Shown piece after piece: positions 1 to 7,667 of a stretch of DNA of 64,000 bases (the stretch's first letter is position 1; each line of letters begins with the position of its first letter). The notes beneath the pieces were generated by a model. The model saw only the letters and a program-made list of their open reading frames with translations, was not told where the DNA came from and did not search any database. Both the position numbers and the translations under genes were made by a program. Origin of the DNA: Pseudomonas fluorescens (lineage in GTDB: Bacteria; Pseudomonadota; Gammaproteobacteria; Pseudomonadales; Pseudomonadaceae); contig NZ_CP015225.1 in the NCBI RefSeq assembly GCF_001623525.1, positions 5,468,501 to 5,532,500 of the forward strand. The letters are read 5' to 3'.

Positions 1-85
1 CACGCTGGTACTCGTTGACGCCCAGGACAATGAGCATGCCCGTCAGGATGACGGCGAGGGCCGCGCCGCCGATTTTTACGTTCAT
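1..85 (-). CDS. N-terminus of a small membrane-anchored protein (cut by window edge)
   Basis: The minus strand starts at an ATG at 85 and stays open to the window edge. The visible 28 residues have a short charged start (MNVK) followed by a hydrophobic stretch (IGGAALAVILTGMLIVLG), which fits an uncleaved signal anchor or a single membrane helix. No strong ribosome binding site is visible and the rest of the protein lies outside the window, so no function can be given. Confidence 0.45.
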   Translation of the reverse strand, partial: MNVKIGGAALAVILTGMLIVLGVNEYQR

Positions 86-190
86 AGGCAAACTCTGCAG
101 GAGAAAGCCGCACTGTACGGTAACGGTGCAGGCGATGGCAGGGCGCCTTGAAATGCTGTGCAGGAACAGTGACGCGGTTGCCATTCCCGA

Positions 191-613
191 TCAAAGCAAC
201 AGGTTGAAGTAGTCTGCGTCCATTAACCTGCACATTTTGGTGTCCGGGCTTTCGCAGCGATTATTCACCCACCCTGAAAAGGCCGGTTCCAAGATCTGCT
301 GATACTCCATATTCAGATTTATGTCCCCGTACCGGCACGTGACGGTCGCCGTTGTGGCTGCCTGTCTATCCTCGTCGGCTTCATGGATAACGTACTCGGC
401 GCCTTCGAATTGCAGCCTTGCCGGGTCGACCACGTCCACCAGGCTTTCGCTCTCCCATTCGTGGTTGTCTTGTGCCTCGACGAAAAAAACATCTTCCACC
501 GATTCAATGTTTTTATGAATGTCAGTGACGGCAGGGCAGGTTATTTCACCGGCATGGGCGTGGCCGATGATCAGCAAAAGCAACGCCGCGCCTCCAGCCA
601 GTATTTTTCTCAT
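191..613 (-). CDS. Secreted small protein, paralogue of the gene at 1528-1935
   Basis: This 140-aa protein has a clear Sec signal peptide (MRKILAGGAALLLLIIGHAHA, likely cut after AHA). The mature part is acidic, with cysteines near its start (EITCP), middle (VTCRYGD) and end (NRCESP, KMCRLM), so a disulfide-bonded periplasmic or secreted protein is likely. It is clearly homologous to the protein encoded at 1528-1935, with the shared pattern TCPA..IH, HE.DED, C.YG..NL and DADYF/NADYF at the C-terminus. Both genes are transcribed away from a DUF2780 gene or fragment. The arrangement resembles DUF3757-type secreted proteins, but I cannot confirm the family. Function unknown. Confidence 0.75.
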   Translation of the reverse strand: MRKILAGGAALLLLIIGHAHAGEITCPAVTDIHKNIESVEDVFFVEAQDNHEWESESLVDVVDPARLQFEGAEYVIHEADEDRQAATTATVTCRYGDINLNMEYQQILEPAFSGWVNNRCESPDTKMCRLMDADYFNLLL

Positions 614-667
614 GTGCCAGGCTCCAGGGCTCAGATCAACGATTCACGGCTTTGGTCGGGCGGGCTA

Positions 668-683
668 CTGTCAATGTTGGCAG
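668..683. promoter_or_regulatory. Imperfect palindrome upstream of the secreted-protein gene
   Basis: The sequence CTGTCAATGTTGGCAG is a near-palindrome 55 bp upstream of the ATG at 613. The same element in perfect form (CTGTCAATGCTGACAG, 1995-2010) lies 60 bp upstream of the paralogous gene starting at 1935. Conserved position and symmetry suggest a shared operator. The regulator is unknown. Confidence 0.4.
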
Positions 684-868
684 TTATTTATGTCAATTCA
701 GAACTGTATATGGATGTTTGGTAACTTATAGCTATAAGAAAAAGCGCAGTTTTCATTGAATCAGACACTTCTGACGGGCTTGGAAGATTTTTCTGTAGTG
801 GCTATCGGCCATTCCTGTAATACGTTTAGGAACAATCTGCATCCGCTCCAGTCCAACGCTCGCTTTAC

Positions 869-892
869 GCCGCTCTTGATGAGCGGCTTTTT
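869..892 (+). terminator. Rho-independent terminator-like hairpin
   Basis: GCCGCTC and GAGCGGC form a 7-bp stem around a TTGAT loop, followed by five T residues on the plus strand. It lies in the 300-bp space between the divergent genes at 613 and 915. No plus-strand gene is visible before it, so it either ends an unannotated short transcript or attenuates the downstream gene. A degenerate copy of this segment precedes the truncated gene copy at 2149. Confidence 0.45.
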
Positions 893-914
893 CATGGTCT
901 AGAGGATGTCCCGG

Positions 915-1544
915 ATGAAGGTTTCACGTGGTTTTGCTCTGTCTTGCCTGTTGACGCTGGCTGCCAGCCCAGCCTTCGCGCAGTTCAGTCTCAGTGATGC
1001 AGCCAATGTGGTGTCGGCGATGCAGGGCAACCAAGGCGAACAGGGCGAGGGCGCCGTGGCCGCCGCGCCGAAAGCCGCCGGGTTGCTCAACACCTTGGGA
1101 TCGGAACTCAAGATCACGCCGGAACAGGCCATCGGCGGTGCCGGTGCGATGCTGGGGCTGGCGAAGAACCGACTCAGCGAGCCGCAGTTTTCCGAGTTGA
1201 GCAAAAGTGTTCCGGGCCTGGATCAGATCGCTGGGAACAGTGCTATTGGCGGGCTTAATGGTCTGGGCGGTTTGCTCGGGGGCGGGTCGGAGAAGAATGC
1301 ACTGCTCGACGGCTTGCTGGGCAACGTCAAGGACACCGGCGACCTGAACAATGCCTTCAGTGCGCTGGGCATGGACAGCGGCATGATCGGCCAGTTTGCC
1401 CCGATTATCTTGCAGTACCTCGGCCAACAGGGCGTGGCGGGTTCGTTGCTGCAGAATCTGGGGGGATCTGGGGCACGGGGCGGGTGTTTGATGAAGGTGG
1501 CGACATCGAAAATCCGCCACGGAACCATCAAAACCTCAAGCTGA
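915..1544 (+). CDS. DUF2780-family exported protein, probable C-terminal frameshift
   Basis: The 209-aa product starts with a signal peptide (MKVSRGFALSCLLTLAASPAFA). The rest is rich in Gly, Leu and Ala with an LNTLGSELKITPEQAIGGAG segment, which I recognise as the DUF2780 (VcgC/VcgE-like) family common in Pseudomonas. The ATG at 915 is preferred over the one at 906 because AGAGG at 901-905 gives normal spacing. The family normally ends soon after a LQNLGG-I-WG motif. Here the reading frame changes at the G-run near 1459 (QNLGGSGARGGC), and one inserted base would restore an isoleucine-tryptophan-glycine reading, so the last ~27 residues are probably a frameshift product. The 3' end overlaps the converging gene by 17 bp. 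Confidence 0.7.
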   Translation: MKVSRGFALSCLLTLAASPAFAQFSLSDAANVVSAMQGNQGEQGEGAVAAAPKAAGLLNTLGSELKITPEQAIGGAGAMLGLAKNRLSEPQFSELSKSVPGLDQIAGNSAIGGLNGLGGLLGGGSEKNALLDGLLGNVKDTGDLNNAFSALGMDSGMIGQFAPIILQYLGQQGVAGSLLQNLGGSGARGGCLMKVATSKIRHGTIKTSS

Positions 1545-1935
1545 AATAGTCGGCGTTCACCGGCTTGCAGGAGTAGGTGTCCCGACTGGCGCAATGGTTG
1601 GCCGACCAGGGCAAGGACGCCGGCTCCTGGACGTCAAGATAATCCAGCGTGAGGTTGTTCTCGCCGTAATTGCAGCTAATGATCACTCTCCTCGGCACCT
1701 GTTCATCTTCGTCGGGTTCATGGACCGCGAACTCAGCACCGTTGAATTGCTGCACCGCTGGATTGGCCTCCTGTCCAAGGTCCTGGCTCTGCCATTCGCG
1801 ATCATCCTGAATTTCTACTGTTTCAGTGGTGTCATGGATGAGTGTTGTAGCCGGACAGGTGACTTCTGCGGCATGAACATGGCCGATTATCAGTAAGCAA
1901 ATTCCTGCGCCGCCATCAGTCATTAAGTTTCTCAT
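1528..1935 (-). CDS. Secreted small protein, second paralogue
   Basis: The 135-aa product begins MRNLMTDGGAG with a hydrophobic core (ICLLIIGHVHA) forming a signal peptide. The ATG at 1935 was chosen over upstream in-frame starts because it aligns with the start of the paralogue at 613. The mature part is acidic with conserved cysteines (VTCPA, IISCNYGENN, NHCASRDTYSC) and ends NADYFSLRF. It belongs to the same family as the 191-613 gene and to the same duplicated gene pair. Function unknown. Confidence 0.75.
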   Translation of the reverse strand: MRNLMTDGGAGICLLIIGHVHAAEVTCPATTLIHDTTETVEIQDDREWQSQDLGQEANPAVQQFNGAEFAVHEPDEDEQVPRRVIISCNYGENNLTLDYLDVQEPASLPWSANHCASRDTYSCKPVNADYFSLRF

Positions 1936-1994
1936 GGGCTTGCCTCCACAATGTGTCCCGGCGACATGTTTGCGGCTGTGCTTGGCGAGGGCTA

Positions 1995-2010
1995 CTGTCA
2001 ATGCTGACAG
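1995..2010. promoter_or_regulatory. Perfect palindrome upstream of the second secreted-protein gene
   Basis: CTGTCA-ATGC-TGACAG is a perfect 6-bp inverted repeat 60 bp upstream of the ATG at 1935. It matches the position and sequence of the element at 668-683, so it was conserved after the duplication. Probable operator of unknown regulator. Confidence 0.4.
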
Positions 2011-2143
2011 TTGTTTACGCTGATTTGGAATTAGCTGGTTCTTGCCTGTTAACCTTTGGCGATAAGAACTCAAAACTTCATGAAAAGCGGAAACGTCTGA
2101 AGGATTAACAGAAGGGGCGGTTTTTTCAGGGGTCCGAGGATGT

Positions 2144-2178
2144 TCGGGATGAAGGTTTCACGCGGTTTTGCGCCGCTG
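2144..2178 (+). pseudogene. Truncated start of a second DUF2780 gene
   Basis: The segment repeats the leader and first codons of the gene at 915: a CGGTTTTTTC-like stretch, a GAGGATG box and then ATGAAGGTTTCACGCGGTTTTG, which gives MKVSRGFA. Similarity stops at about 2177, where it meets a 22-bp sequence that recurs at 5281-5302 and then the 3' end of the acyltransferase gene. Only about nine codons of the DUF2780 gene are left, so this is a remnant of a tandem duplication. Confidence 0.6.
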
Positions 2179-2199
2179 CCAACTATCAGAACTGTTAGG
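2178..2199. repeat. 22-bp repeat, copy 1
   Basis: These 22 bases (beginning GCCAACTATCAG and ending CTGTTAGG) are identical to 5281-5302 and in the same orientation. This copy marks the breakpoint of the truncated DUF2780 copy and includes the stop codon of the acyltransferase gene. The other lies 63 bp upstream of the RHS gene start. Origin unknown; it may be a recombination footprint. Confidence 0.7.
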
Positions 2200-3088
2200 A
2201 ATCCATTGTTTCGCTACGCAACGCCGCAATCCGCCGATCCTTCTCAGTCCACAGCTGGTTAACCCAATCCTGCACATGCTGGCGAAACACCGGGTCGTTC
2301 TCGTAATCCCCCTGCCACAGCGCCGGGTCCAGCTCGCGGGTCTGGATGTCGACGATGACCCGGGGCACCGCGCCGCTGATCAAATCCCAGAACCCGGGAA
2401 TCCGTTCCTGCGGGTACACCACCGTGACGTCCAGTACGGCATCGAGTTGTTCACCCATGGCCGCCAGCACGAACGCCACGCCACCGGCCTTGGGTTTGAG
2501 CAGGTGGGTGAAGGGTGACTGTTGCTGTTGGCTTTTGGCGGCGGTGAAGCGCGTGCCTTCGAGGTAGTTGACCACGGTGACCGGCTGGCGCTTGAACAGC
2601 TCGCAGGCGGCCTTGGTGATTTCCAGGTCCTTGCCGGCCAGTTCCGGGTTCTTGGCCAGGAAGGCCTTGGTGTAGCGTTTCATGAACGGGTAATCCAGCG
2701 CCCACCAGGCCAGCCCCAGGAACGGCACCCAGATCAGTTCTTTCTTGAGGAAGAACTTGAAGAACGGCGTGCGCCGGTTGAGGGTCTGGACCAGGGCGGG
2801 GATGTCGACCCAGGATTGGTGATTGCTGATCACCAGGTAAGAGGTGTCGCGACGCAAGTTACCGCCGCCGCGGATGTCCCAGCGGGTGGGGATGCACAGG
2901 GCGAAGATCAGCTTGTCGATTTCGGCCCAGGTCTCGGCGATCCACATCACCGCCCACGAGGCATAGTCGCGAAAGCGCCCGGGCAGGATCAGTTTGAGCA
3001 GGGCGAACACCATTAGCGGCCCGAACAGCACCAGGGTGTTGAGCAATAACAGCAGCGTGACGAAACAGCCGGTGAGCAGGCGGCGCAT
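2195..3088 (-). CDS. LPLAT-superfamily membrane acyltransferase (YihG/PlsC-like)
   Basis: The 297-aa protein has an N-terminal hydrophobic segment (FVTLLLLLNTLVLFGPLMVF) and the hallmark glycerophospholipid acyltransferase motifs: NHQSWVD (the catalytic HX4D block, near residue 90) and EGTRF (near residue 175). Length and motif spacing fit E. coli YihG. The family transfers acyl groups to lysophosphatidate or related lipids at the inner membrane; the exact substrate cannot be read here. The ATG at 3088 is favoured over the one at 3103 because it gives the usual MRRLL start before the membrane helix. It is a single gene, its stop codon lying inside the 22-bp repeat. Confidence 0.85.
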   Translation of the reverse strand: MRRLLTGCFVTLLLLLNTLVLFGPLMVFALLKLILPGRFRDYASWAVMWIAETWAEIDKLIFALCIPTRWDIRGGGNLRRDTSYLVISNHQSWVDIPALVQTLNRRTPFFKFFLKKELIWVPFLGLAWWALDYPFMKRYTKAFLAKNPELAGKDLEITKAACELFKRQPVTVVNYLEGTRFTAAKSQQQQSPFTHLLKPKAGGVAFVLAAMGEQLDAVLDVTVVYPQERIPGFWDLISGAVPRVIVDIQTRELDPALWQGDYENDPVFRQHVQDWVNQLWTEKDRRIAALRSETMDS

Positions 3089-3199
3089 ACATGACTCTTG
3101 CAAGCGGGTGGGCGGGCCATGATAAGCAGCTTCGGGCGGCAGGCCAAATCGGCGTGGACAAATGCTTCACCTTTTGGCGGGTATGCTGGGTTGGCTTTT

Positions 3200-3309
3200 G
3201 TGGCCAGAGATTGCTCCCGCTGGGCTGCGAAGCGGCCCCCCATAGTGGCCATGATCGGGTCGATTTTGCGACTGCTGCGCAGTCGAGCGGGAGCAAGCTC
3301 CCTCGCCAC
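3200..3309. repeat. REPIN, family A (left arm degenerate)
   Basis: The right arm is GAGCGGGAGCAAGCTCCCTCGCCAC in inverted relation to a mutated left arm (GTGGCCAGAGATTGCTCCCGCT). The arms are separated by a GC-rich spacer with further local symmetry. It lies between two divergent genes. It belongs to the same family as the elements at 12337, 20141, 22868, 25919, 40214 and 42755. Confidence 0.8.
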
Positions 3310-3381
3310 AGGTACCCGTCCAACCGAACGAATTCACCCGTCACGGTCTAAACCCCCACCCCACACAGGAAGCCCTATTGC

Positions 3382-3888
3382 ATGAAATCCTTTCTCGCCC
3401 TGCTTACCCTGGTGGCCCTTCCAGTGCTGGCCGCCGAGCCGACCCTGTACGGGCGCTACGAATACATCGCGCTGCCGGAAATCGGTGGCGAAGTGCTCAA
3501 GGCCAAGATGGACACTGGCGCGTTGACCGCCTCGCTGTCGGCCAAGGACATCGAAACGTTCACCCGCGACGGTGACGACTGGGTGCGCTTCCGCCTGGCG
3601 ACCAAAGGTGCGAGCAACAAGGTCTACGAACACAAGATTGCGCGCATCAGCAAGATCAAGACCCGCTCTGAAGAGGATGAGGACGACGACGAAAAAATTG
3701 CGCCGACCAAGCGCCCGGTGGTGGATCTGGAACTGTGCCTGGGTAACGTCAAGCGCACCGTGGAGGTCAACCTGACCGACCGCAGCAGTTTCAACTACCC
3801 GTTGTTGATTGGTGCCAAGGCATTGCGTGAGTTTGGCGCAGCGGTGAACCCGGCGCGGCGGTTTACGGCAGATAAGCCAGATTGTTGA
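3382..3888 (+). CDS. Periplasmic retropepsin-like aspartic protease (RimB/Zn-protease family)
   Basis: The 168-aa protein has a cleavable signal peptide (MKSFLALLTLVALPVLAAEP). It then carries the family pattern: YEYIALPEIGGEVLKAKMDTGALTASL, in which DTGA is the retropepsin-type catalytic Asp motif, and a C-terminal YPLLIGAKALREFGAAVNP block. The family was named ATP-dependent zinc protease (DUF785), but its members look like single-domain aspartyl proteases. A charged insert (SEEDEDDDEK) lies in the middle. A GGAAG ribosome site precedes the ATG. Substrate unknown. The gene stands alone. Confidence 0.8.
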   Translation: MKSFLALLTLVALPVLAAEPTLYGRYEYIALPEIGGEVLKAKMDTGALTASLSAKDIETFTRDGDDWVRFRLATKGASNKVYEHKIARISKIKTRSEEDEDDDEKIAPTKRPVVDLELCLGNVKRTVEVNLTDRSSFNYPLLIGAKALREFGAAVNPARRFTADKPDC

Positions 3889-4183
3889 GGGATGAGGGCT
3901 AAGGCGTCCAGCAGCGTTGTGCTTGGACGCCATATCCGAATGGTCTTCTGTTTCGATGCTCGGATAATAGGTGGATTTTTGTACTGACGTAGAAGTTTAC
4001 TTGGCTGGAGATCATCATTATCTGCTTTCTCTTTCAGGCCCTACTTGAATGGAAATGTTATCTCCTGTAAAGGCTCATAGAACGTCCGAATCTTAGCGTG
4101 GTTAAATTCATGGCGAAGTCGTGATGTCTTGCGAAGATGTTTGTAGCGTGGGTGGAAAAAGTGGGGGGGTTGGATTTATCTCT
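3889..4183. other. AT-rich intergenic stretch
   Basis: It contains a 7-bp inverted repeat (GGCGTCC at 3903 and GGACGCC ending near 3930) without a T-run, then AT-richer DNA leading into the 3' end of the RHS gene. I see no credible open reading frame for an immunity protein on the minus strand downstream of the RHS gene. Confidence 0.4.
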
Positions 4184-5218
4184 CTATCGTATAATATTTA
4201 TAAAGTCATCTATGGGGCGCACGTTATCGAGTGAAAGCATGTAGAGTCTATTTTCTTGTTTCTTTAGCCCAAAGTCTTGGCGTATTTGTTCGGATAAAGT
4301 AGAGATATCCATGCTGTCGCTTAAAAGCAGGAAATCGTAAGTGTTTCTCTGGGTGGGTGTGATCTGTACGACTTCTATAGTTTTATAGTTTTGTGTGTCA
4401 ATAATTTGAAAACTAAATGCGCCTTGCGATTGCCATTTTTCGACAAATACTTCCGGAATAGATGGGTATGGGTTCGTGCTGCTTGACTGAGAGCTTTTCC
4501 TGGGCGCTTGCAACGTACTGCCACTGCTACTGCCGGGCGCTGATGCACTAGATAAAGGTTTGGGGGGCGATGCTTTGTTTGAGGCAACAGTGGCGGTTGT
4601 GCTTGTCTGGGCAACAGGTATGCCCTGATTGACCGTAGTAGGAGTGCGGGGCCTCCGAGTAAACAGTGGAAAGCATTTAAGGGGCATGTGCCCCGTCCGA
4701 TCTTCAAGATTCACCGGATCTCCCAAGCAATATACATACGCATTCAACCCACCCCTGCCAAACGGACTCAAACTGTCCGGGCTATTGAATCGCATCAACA
4801 CGGGATTAAACGCCCGATAACCATTGCCCAGCAGATAATGCCCGCTCACCGGATCACGGCGCTCGCCGTTAAACCCAAGCAGGCTGGTCAGGCCGCTGTC
4901 CGCTGGGAGATGGCCATAGGGCGTATAAATCAATGGTTGATGTGTTTGAGCATCGAGTGTGTGCAACACCGAGCGTCGTAGATCGGTGGCCAGCAGAATT
5001 GCATTCGCGACGCTCCCCTGTCGCTGTTGCTGCGCCAATAACTGATCGTCGTGCTGGACAACACTACGCTGCACCGCGCCCTGTATTTCAGTGACCAATC
5101 GGCTTTTGCAATAAAAACGCTGAATGGCGGCAGCATTCATGGGGGCGCAATCGCTCAGGCGATCAAGCGGGTCGTAGTGATAGCGGCACCATACGGTTTC
5201 GTTAGGGACGGTAGACAT
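4184..5218 (-). CDS. Orphan RHS-core protein with variable C-terminal domain
   Basis: The 344-aa protein begins with a YD-repeat-like segment (CRYHYDPLDRL). It continues through the RHS-associated core (LLGFNGERRDPVSGHYLLG, RAFNPVLMRFNSPDSLSPFG, YVYCLGDPVNLEDRTGH) up to about residue 185. After this comes a Ser/Thr/Pro linker and an unrelated C-terminal domain of ~110 residues with lower GC, ending DDFINIIR. This is the architecture of short orphan RHS tips in P. fluorescens, where the variable tail follows the core as in polymorphic toxins. The tail matches no toxin family I recognise, and no immunity gene is visible downstream. The 22-bp repeat copy 2 lies just upstream. Confidence 0.8.
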   Translation of the reverse strand: MSTVPNETVWCRYHYDPLDRLSDCAPMNAAAIQRFYCKSRLVTEIQGAVQRSVVQHDDQLLAQQQRQGSVANAILLATDLRRSVLHTLDAQTHQPLIYTPYGHLPADSGLTSLLGFNGERRDPVSGHYLLGNGYRAFNPVLMRFNSPDSLSPFGRGGLNAYVYCLGDPVNLEDRTGHMPLKCFPLFTRRPRTPTTVNQGIPVAQTSTTATVASNKASPPKPLSSASAPGSSSGSTLQAPRKSSQSSSTNPYPSIPEVFVEKWQSQGAFSFQIIDTQNYKTIEVVQITPTQRNTYDFLLLSDSMDISTLSEQIRQDFGLKKQENRLYMLSLDNVRPIDDFINIIR

Positions 5219-5280
5219 CGACTGAGTTCCAGGTAAGGACCAAGAAATCCAGCCTCAGCATCGGTCTTTTTCCGGTGGAT

Positions 5281-5302
5281 GCCAACTATCAGAACTGTTA
5301 GG
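5281..5302. repeat. 22-bp repeat, copy 2
   Basis: Identical to 2178-2199 over 22 bases, same orientation. It lies 63 bp upstream of the RHS gene start and 95 bp upstream of creB. Confidence 0.7.
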
Positions 5303-5397
5303 TGCAACAGCGTCCCACCCATAAACTCAACTGCCAATTGACGTGCCCCAAGCCTTGCGGCACCGTTCCGGCAACTTTATTGCCGGGCTCGCAAGCC

Positions 5398-6078
5398 ATG
5401 CCTCATATCCTGATTGTCGAAGACGAAGCCGCCATCGCCGATACGCTGGTGTTTGCCCTGCAAGGGGAGGGGTTCGACACCACTTGGCTGAGCCTTGGCG
5501 CCGCCGCCCTCGATCACCAGAAGAACACCCCGGCCGACCTGATCATCCTCGATGTGGGCCTGCCGGATATCAGCGGATTCGAGACGTGTAAAAATCTCAG
5601 ACGTTTCAGCGACGTTCCGGTCATCTTTCTGACAGCCCGGGATGGCGAGATCGACCGGGTCGTGGGCCTGGAGATCGGTGCCGACGATTATGTGGTCAAG
5701 CCCTTCAGTCCCCGCGAGGTGGCGGCCCGGGTCCGGGCGATCCTCAAGCGCGTGGCGCCGCGACCGGCGGCGGACTCAAGCACAGCGTTGTTCCAGGTGG
5801 ACAGCGACCGGGTGCAGATCAACTATCGCGGCAAACCGCTGAACCTCACGCGCCACGAATTTCGCCTGCTGAACTGTCTGCTGGAGCAACCTGAGCGGGT
5901 TTTCAGCCGCGAACAATTGCTCGATGCCCTGGGCGTGGCCAGTGATGCAGGCTACGAGCGCAGCATCGACAGCCATATCAAGAGCGTGCGCGCCAAGTTG
6001 CGCCTGGTGAGAGCCGAGGCCGAACCGATCCAGACCCATCGCGGCCTGGGCTACAGCTACAGCCCGGGGCACAGCTGA
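5398..6078 (+). CDS. creB: Response regulator CreB
   Basis: This 226-aa OmpR/PhoB-type regulator has a receiver domain (residues 1-115; acidic pocket VEDEA, phospho-acceptor Asp in LIILDVGLPD, switch TARD, and the Lys in VVKPFSP) and a winged-helix DNA-binding domain (from about residue 135; LTRHEFRLLNCLLEQPERVFSR). The ATG at 5398 gives the canonical MPHILIVEDE start. It overlaps creC by 1 bp (TGATG), which implies translational coupling. CreB activates creD and, in P. aeruginosa, influences beta-lactam response and fitness. I found no TTCAC-N6-TTCAC Cre tag in the visible promoters. Confidence 0.95.
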   Translation: MPHILIVEDEAAIADTLVFALQGEGFDTTWLSLGAAALDHQKNTPADLIILDVGLPDISGFETCKNLRRFSDVPVIFLTARDGEIDRVVGLEIGADDYVVKPFSPREVAARVRAILKRVAPRPAADSSTALFQVDSDRVQINYRGKPLNLTRHEFRLLNCLLEQPERVFSREQLLDALGVASDAGYERSIDSHIKSVRAKLRLVRAEAEPIQTHRGLGYSYSPGHS

Positions 6079-7496
6079 TGTCGCTGGGGATCCGGATTTT
6101 CCTGGTCTATGTACTGTTTATCGGTCTGACCGGGTATTTCGTGCTCAACACGGTCATGGAGGAAATCCGCCCCGGCGTGCGCCAGTCCACCGAAGAAACC
6201 CTGGTGGACACGGCCAACCTGATGGCCGAGATCCTGCGGGACGATTTCAAGGCCGGCACCCTCAACCAGAACCGTTGGCCGCAGTTGCTCAAGGCCTACG
6301 GCGAGCGCCAGCCGGCGGCGACGATCTGGGGCTTGCCGAAAAACCAGGTCAGCCATCGCATCTATGTCACGGATGCCAAGGGCATCGTGGTGCTCGACTC
6401 CAGTGGCGTGGCGGTGGGCCAGGATTATTCGCGCTGGAACGACGTTTACCTGACCTTGCGTGGCCACTACGGCGCCCGTTCGACCCGCAGCGTTGCCGAT
6501 GATCCAACGTCTTCGGTGATGCACGTCGGCGCGCCGATCCGCGATAACGGCCGCATCATCGGTGTCGTCACCGTGGCCAAGCCCAACAGTTCGCTGCAAC
6601 CCTATGTCGACCGCACGGAGCGGCGCCTGCTGGCCTACGGCGCCGGGCTGATCGTCCTTGGCCTGCTGCTGGGGGCTTTGTTGTCATGGTGGCTCAGCGC
6701 AGCATTGCGCCGTTTGACGACCTACGCCCAGGCGGTCAGCCAGGGACGCCGGGTGGAAGTGCCGCATTATCGCGGCGGCGAGTTCGAGCAACTGGCGGGG
6801 GCGGTGGAGCACATGCGCACCCAACTCGAAGGCAAGGCCTACGTCGAGCGTTACGTGCACACCCTGACCCACGAGCTCAAGAGCCCGCTGGCGGCGATCC
6901 GCGGCGCTGCCGAACTGCTGCAAAGTGATATGCCGGCGGCCCAGCACCAGCGTTTCGTCAGCAACATCGAGAGTGAAAGCGTACGCATGCAGCAGTTGAT
7001 CGAACGCTTGCTCAACCTGGCCCAGATCGAGCAACGACAGGGGTTGGAGGACGTGGTCGCTGTGCCGCTGGTGGCTTTGCTGGATGAGTTGCTGGAGGCG
7101 CGCGGTGGCTGGATCGAAAGTCGTCAGCTAAAGGTCGAGCAACGTATTGCCGCCGACCTGACCCTAACGGGTGAGGCATTTCTGTTGCGCCAGGCCCTGG
7201 GTAATCTGCTGGAAAACGCCCTGGACTTTACTCCCGCCCATGGATTGCTGCGCATCAGCGCCGAACGAATCGACAACCACGTCGAGATCCGCCTGTTCAA
7301 TCAGGCCGAACCGATTCCCGACTACGCCCTGCCACGCCTGAGCGAGCGCTTCTACTCCCTGCCGCGCCCGGACAGCGGTCGCAAGAGCACGGGCCTGGGG
7401 CTCAACTTCGTGGAGGAAGTGGTGCAGTTGCATGGCGGTGAATTCAGGATTGGCAACGTCGAGGGTGGGGTGGAGGTGGTGCTGCGGTTGCCTTGA
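6078..7496 (+). CDS. creC: Sensor histidine kinase CreC
   Basis: The 472-aa sensor kinase has an N-terminal membrane helix (IRIFLVYVLFIGLTGYFVL), a periplasmic sensor of ~165 residues, a second helix (LLAYGAGLIVLGLLLGALLSWWL), a HAMP linker, and the H-box HTLTHELKSPLAAIRGAAELL with the phosphorylated His. The N and G boxes (LGNLLENALDF, GRKSTGLGLNFV) form the ATP-binding domain. It starts on the ATG overlapping the creB stop. It partners with CreB in the CreBC system, which answers to carbon metabolism and, in Pseudomonas, to PBP4 inhibition. Confidence 0.95.
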   Translation: MSLGIRIFLVYVLFIGLTGYFVLNTVMEEIRPGVRQSTEETLVDTANLMAEILRDDFKAGTLNQNRWPQLLKAYGERQPAATIWGLPKNQVSHRIYVTDAKGIVVLDSSGVAVGQDYSRWNDVYLTLRGHYGARSTRSVADDPTSSVMHVGAPIRDNGRIIGVVTVAKPNSSLQPYVDRTERRLLAYGAGLIVLGLLLGALLSWWLSAALRRLTTYAQAVSQGRRVEVPHYRGGEFEQLAGAVEHMRTQLEGKAYVERYVHTLTHELKSPLAAIRGAAELLQSDMPAAQHQRFVSNIESESVRMQQLIERLLNLAQIEQRQGLEDVVAVPLVALLDELLEARGGWIESRQLKVEQRIAADLTLTGEAFLLRQALGNLLENALDFTPAHGLLRISAERIDNHVEIRLFNQAEPIPDYALPRLSERFYSLPRPDSGRKSTGLGLNFVEEVVQLHGGEFRIGNVEGGVEVVLRLP

Positions 7497-7667
7497 GAAA
7501 AATTTGATTAATTTTGTTATTGGTTAATTTACATAATCAATTTTTAGGTTTAGTTTTCGCTCAGCACTGACGAACAATAACTAGACCTGTCAGCACGCCC
7601 CGCCTTACGGCGAGATGGCTTTCGGTTCGTTGGTCCTATTCGTGGCTACACAACCGGGAGCATGAGC
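7497..7667. other. AT-rich intergenic region after creC
   Basis: Bases 7497-7560 are strikingly AT-rich compared with their surroundings (runs such as TTTGATTAATTTTG), and probably contain the promoter of the downstream hydrolase. No terminator hairpin with a T-run is evident. Confidence 0.35.
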
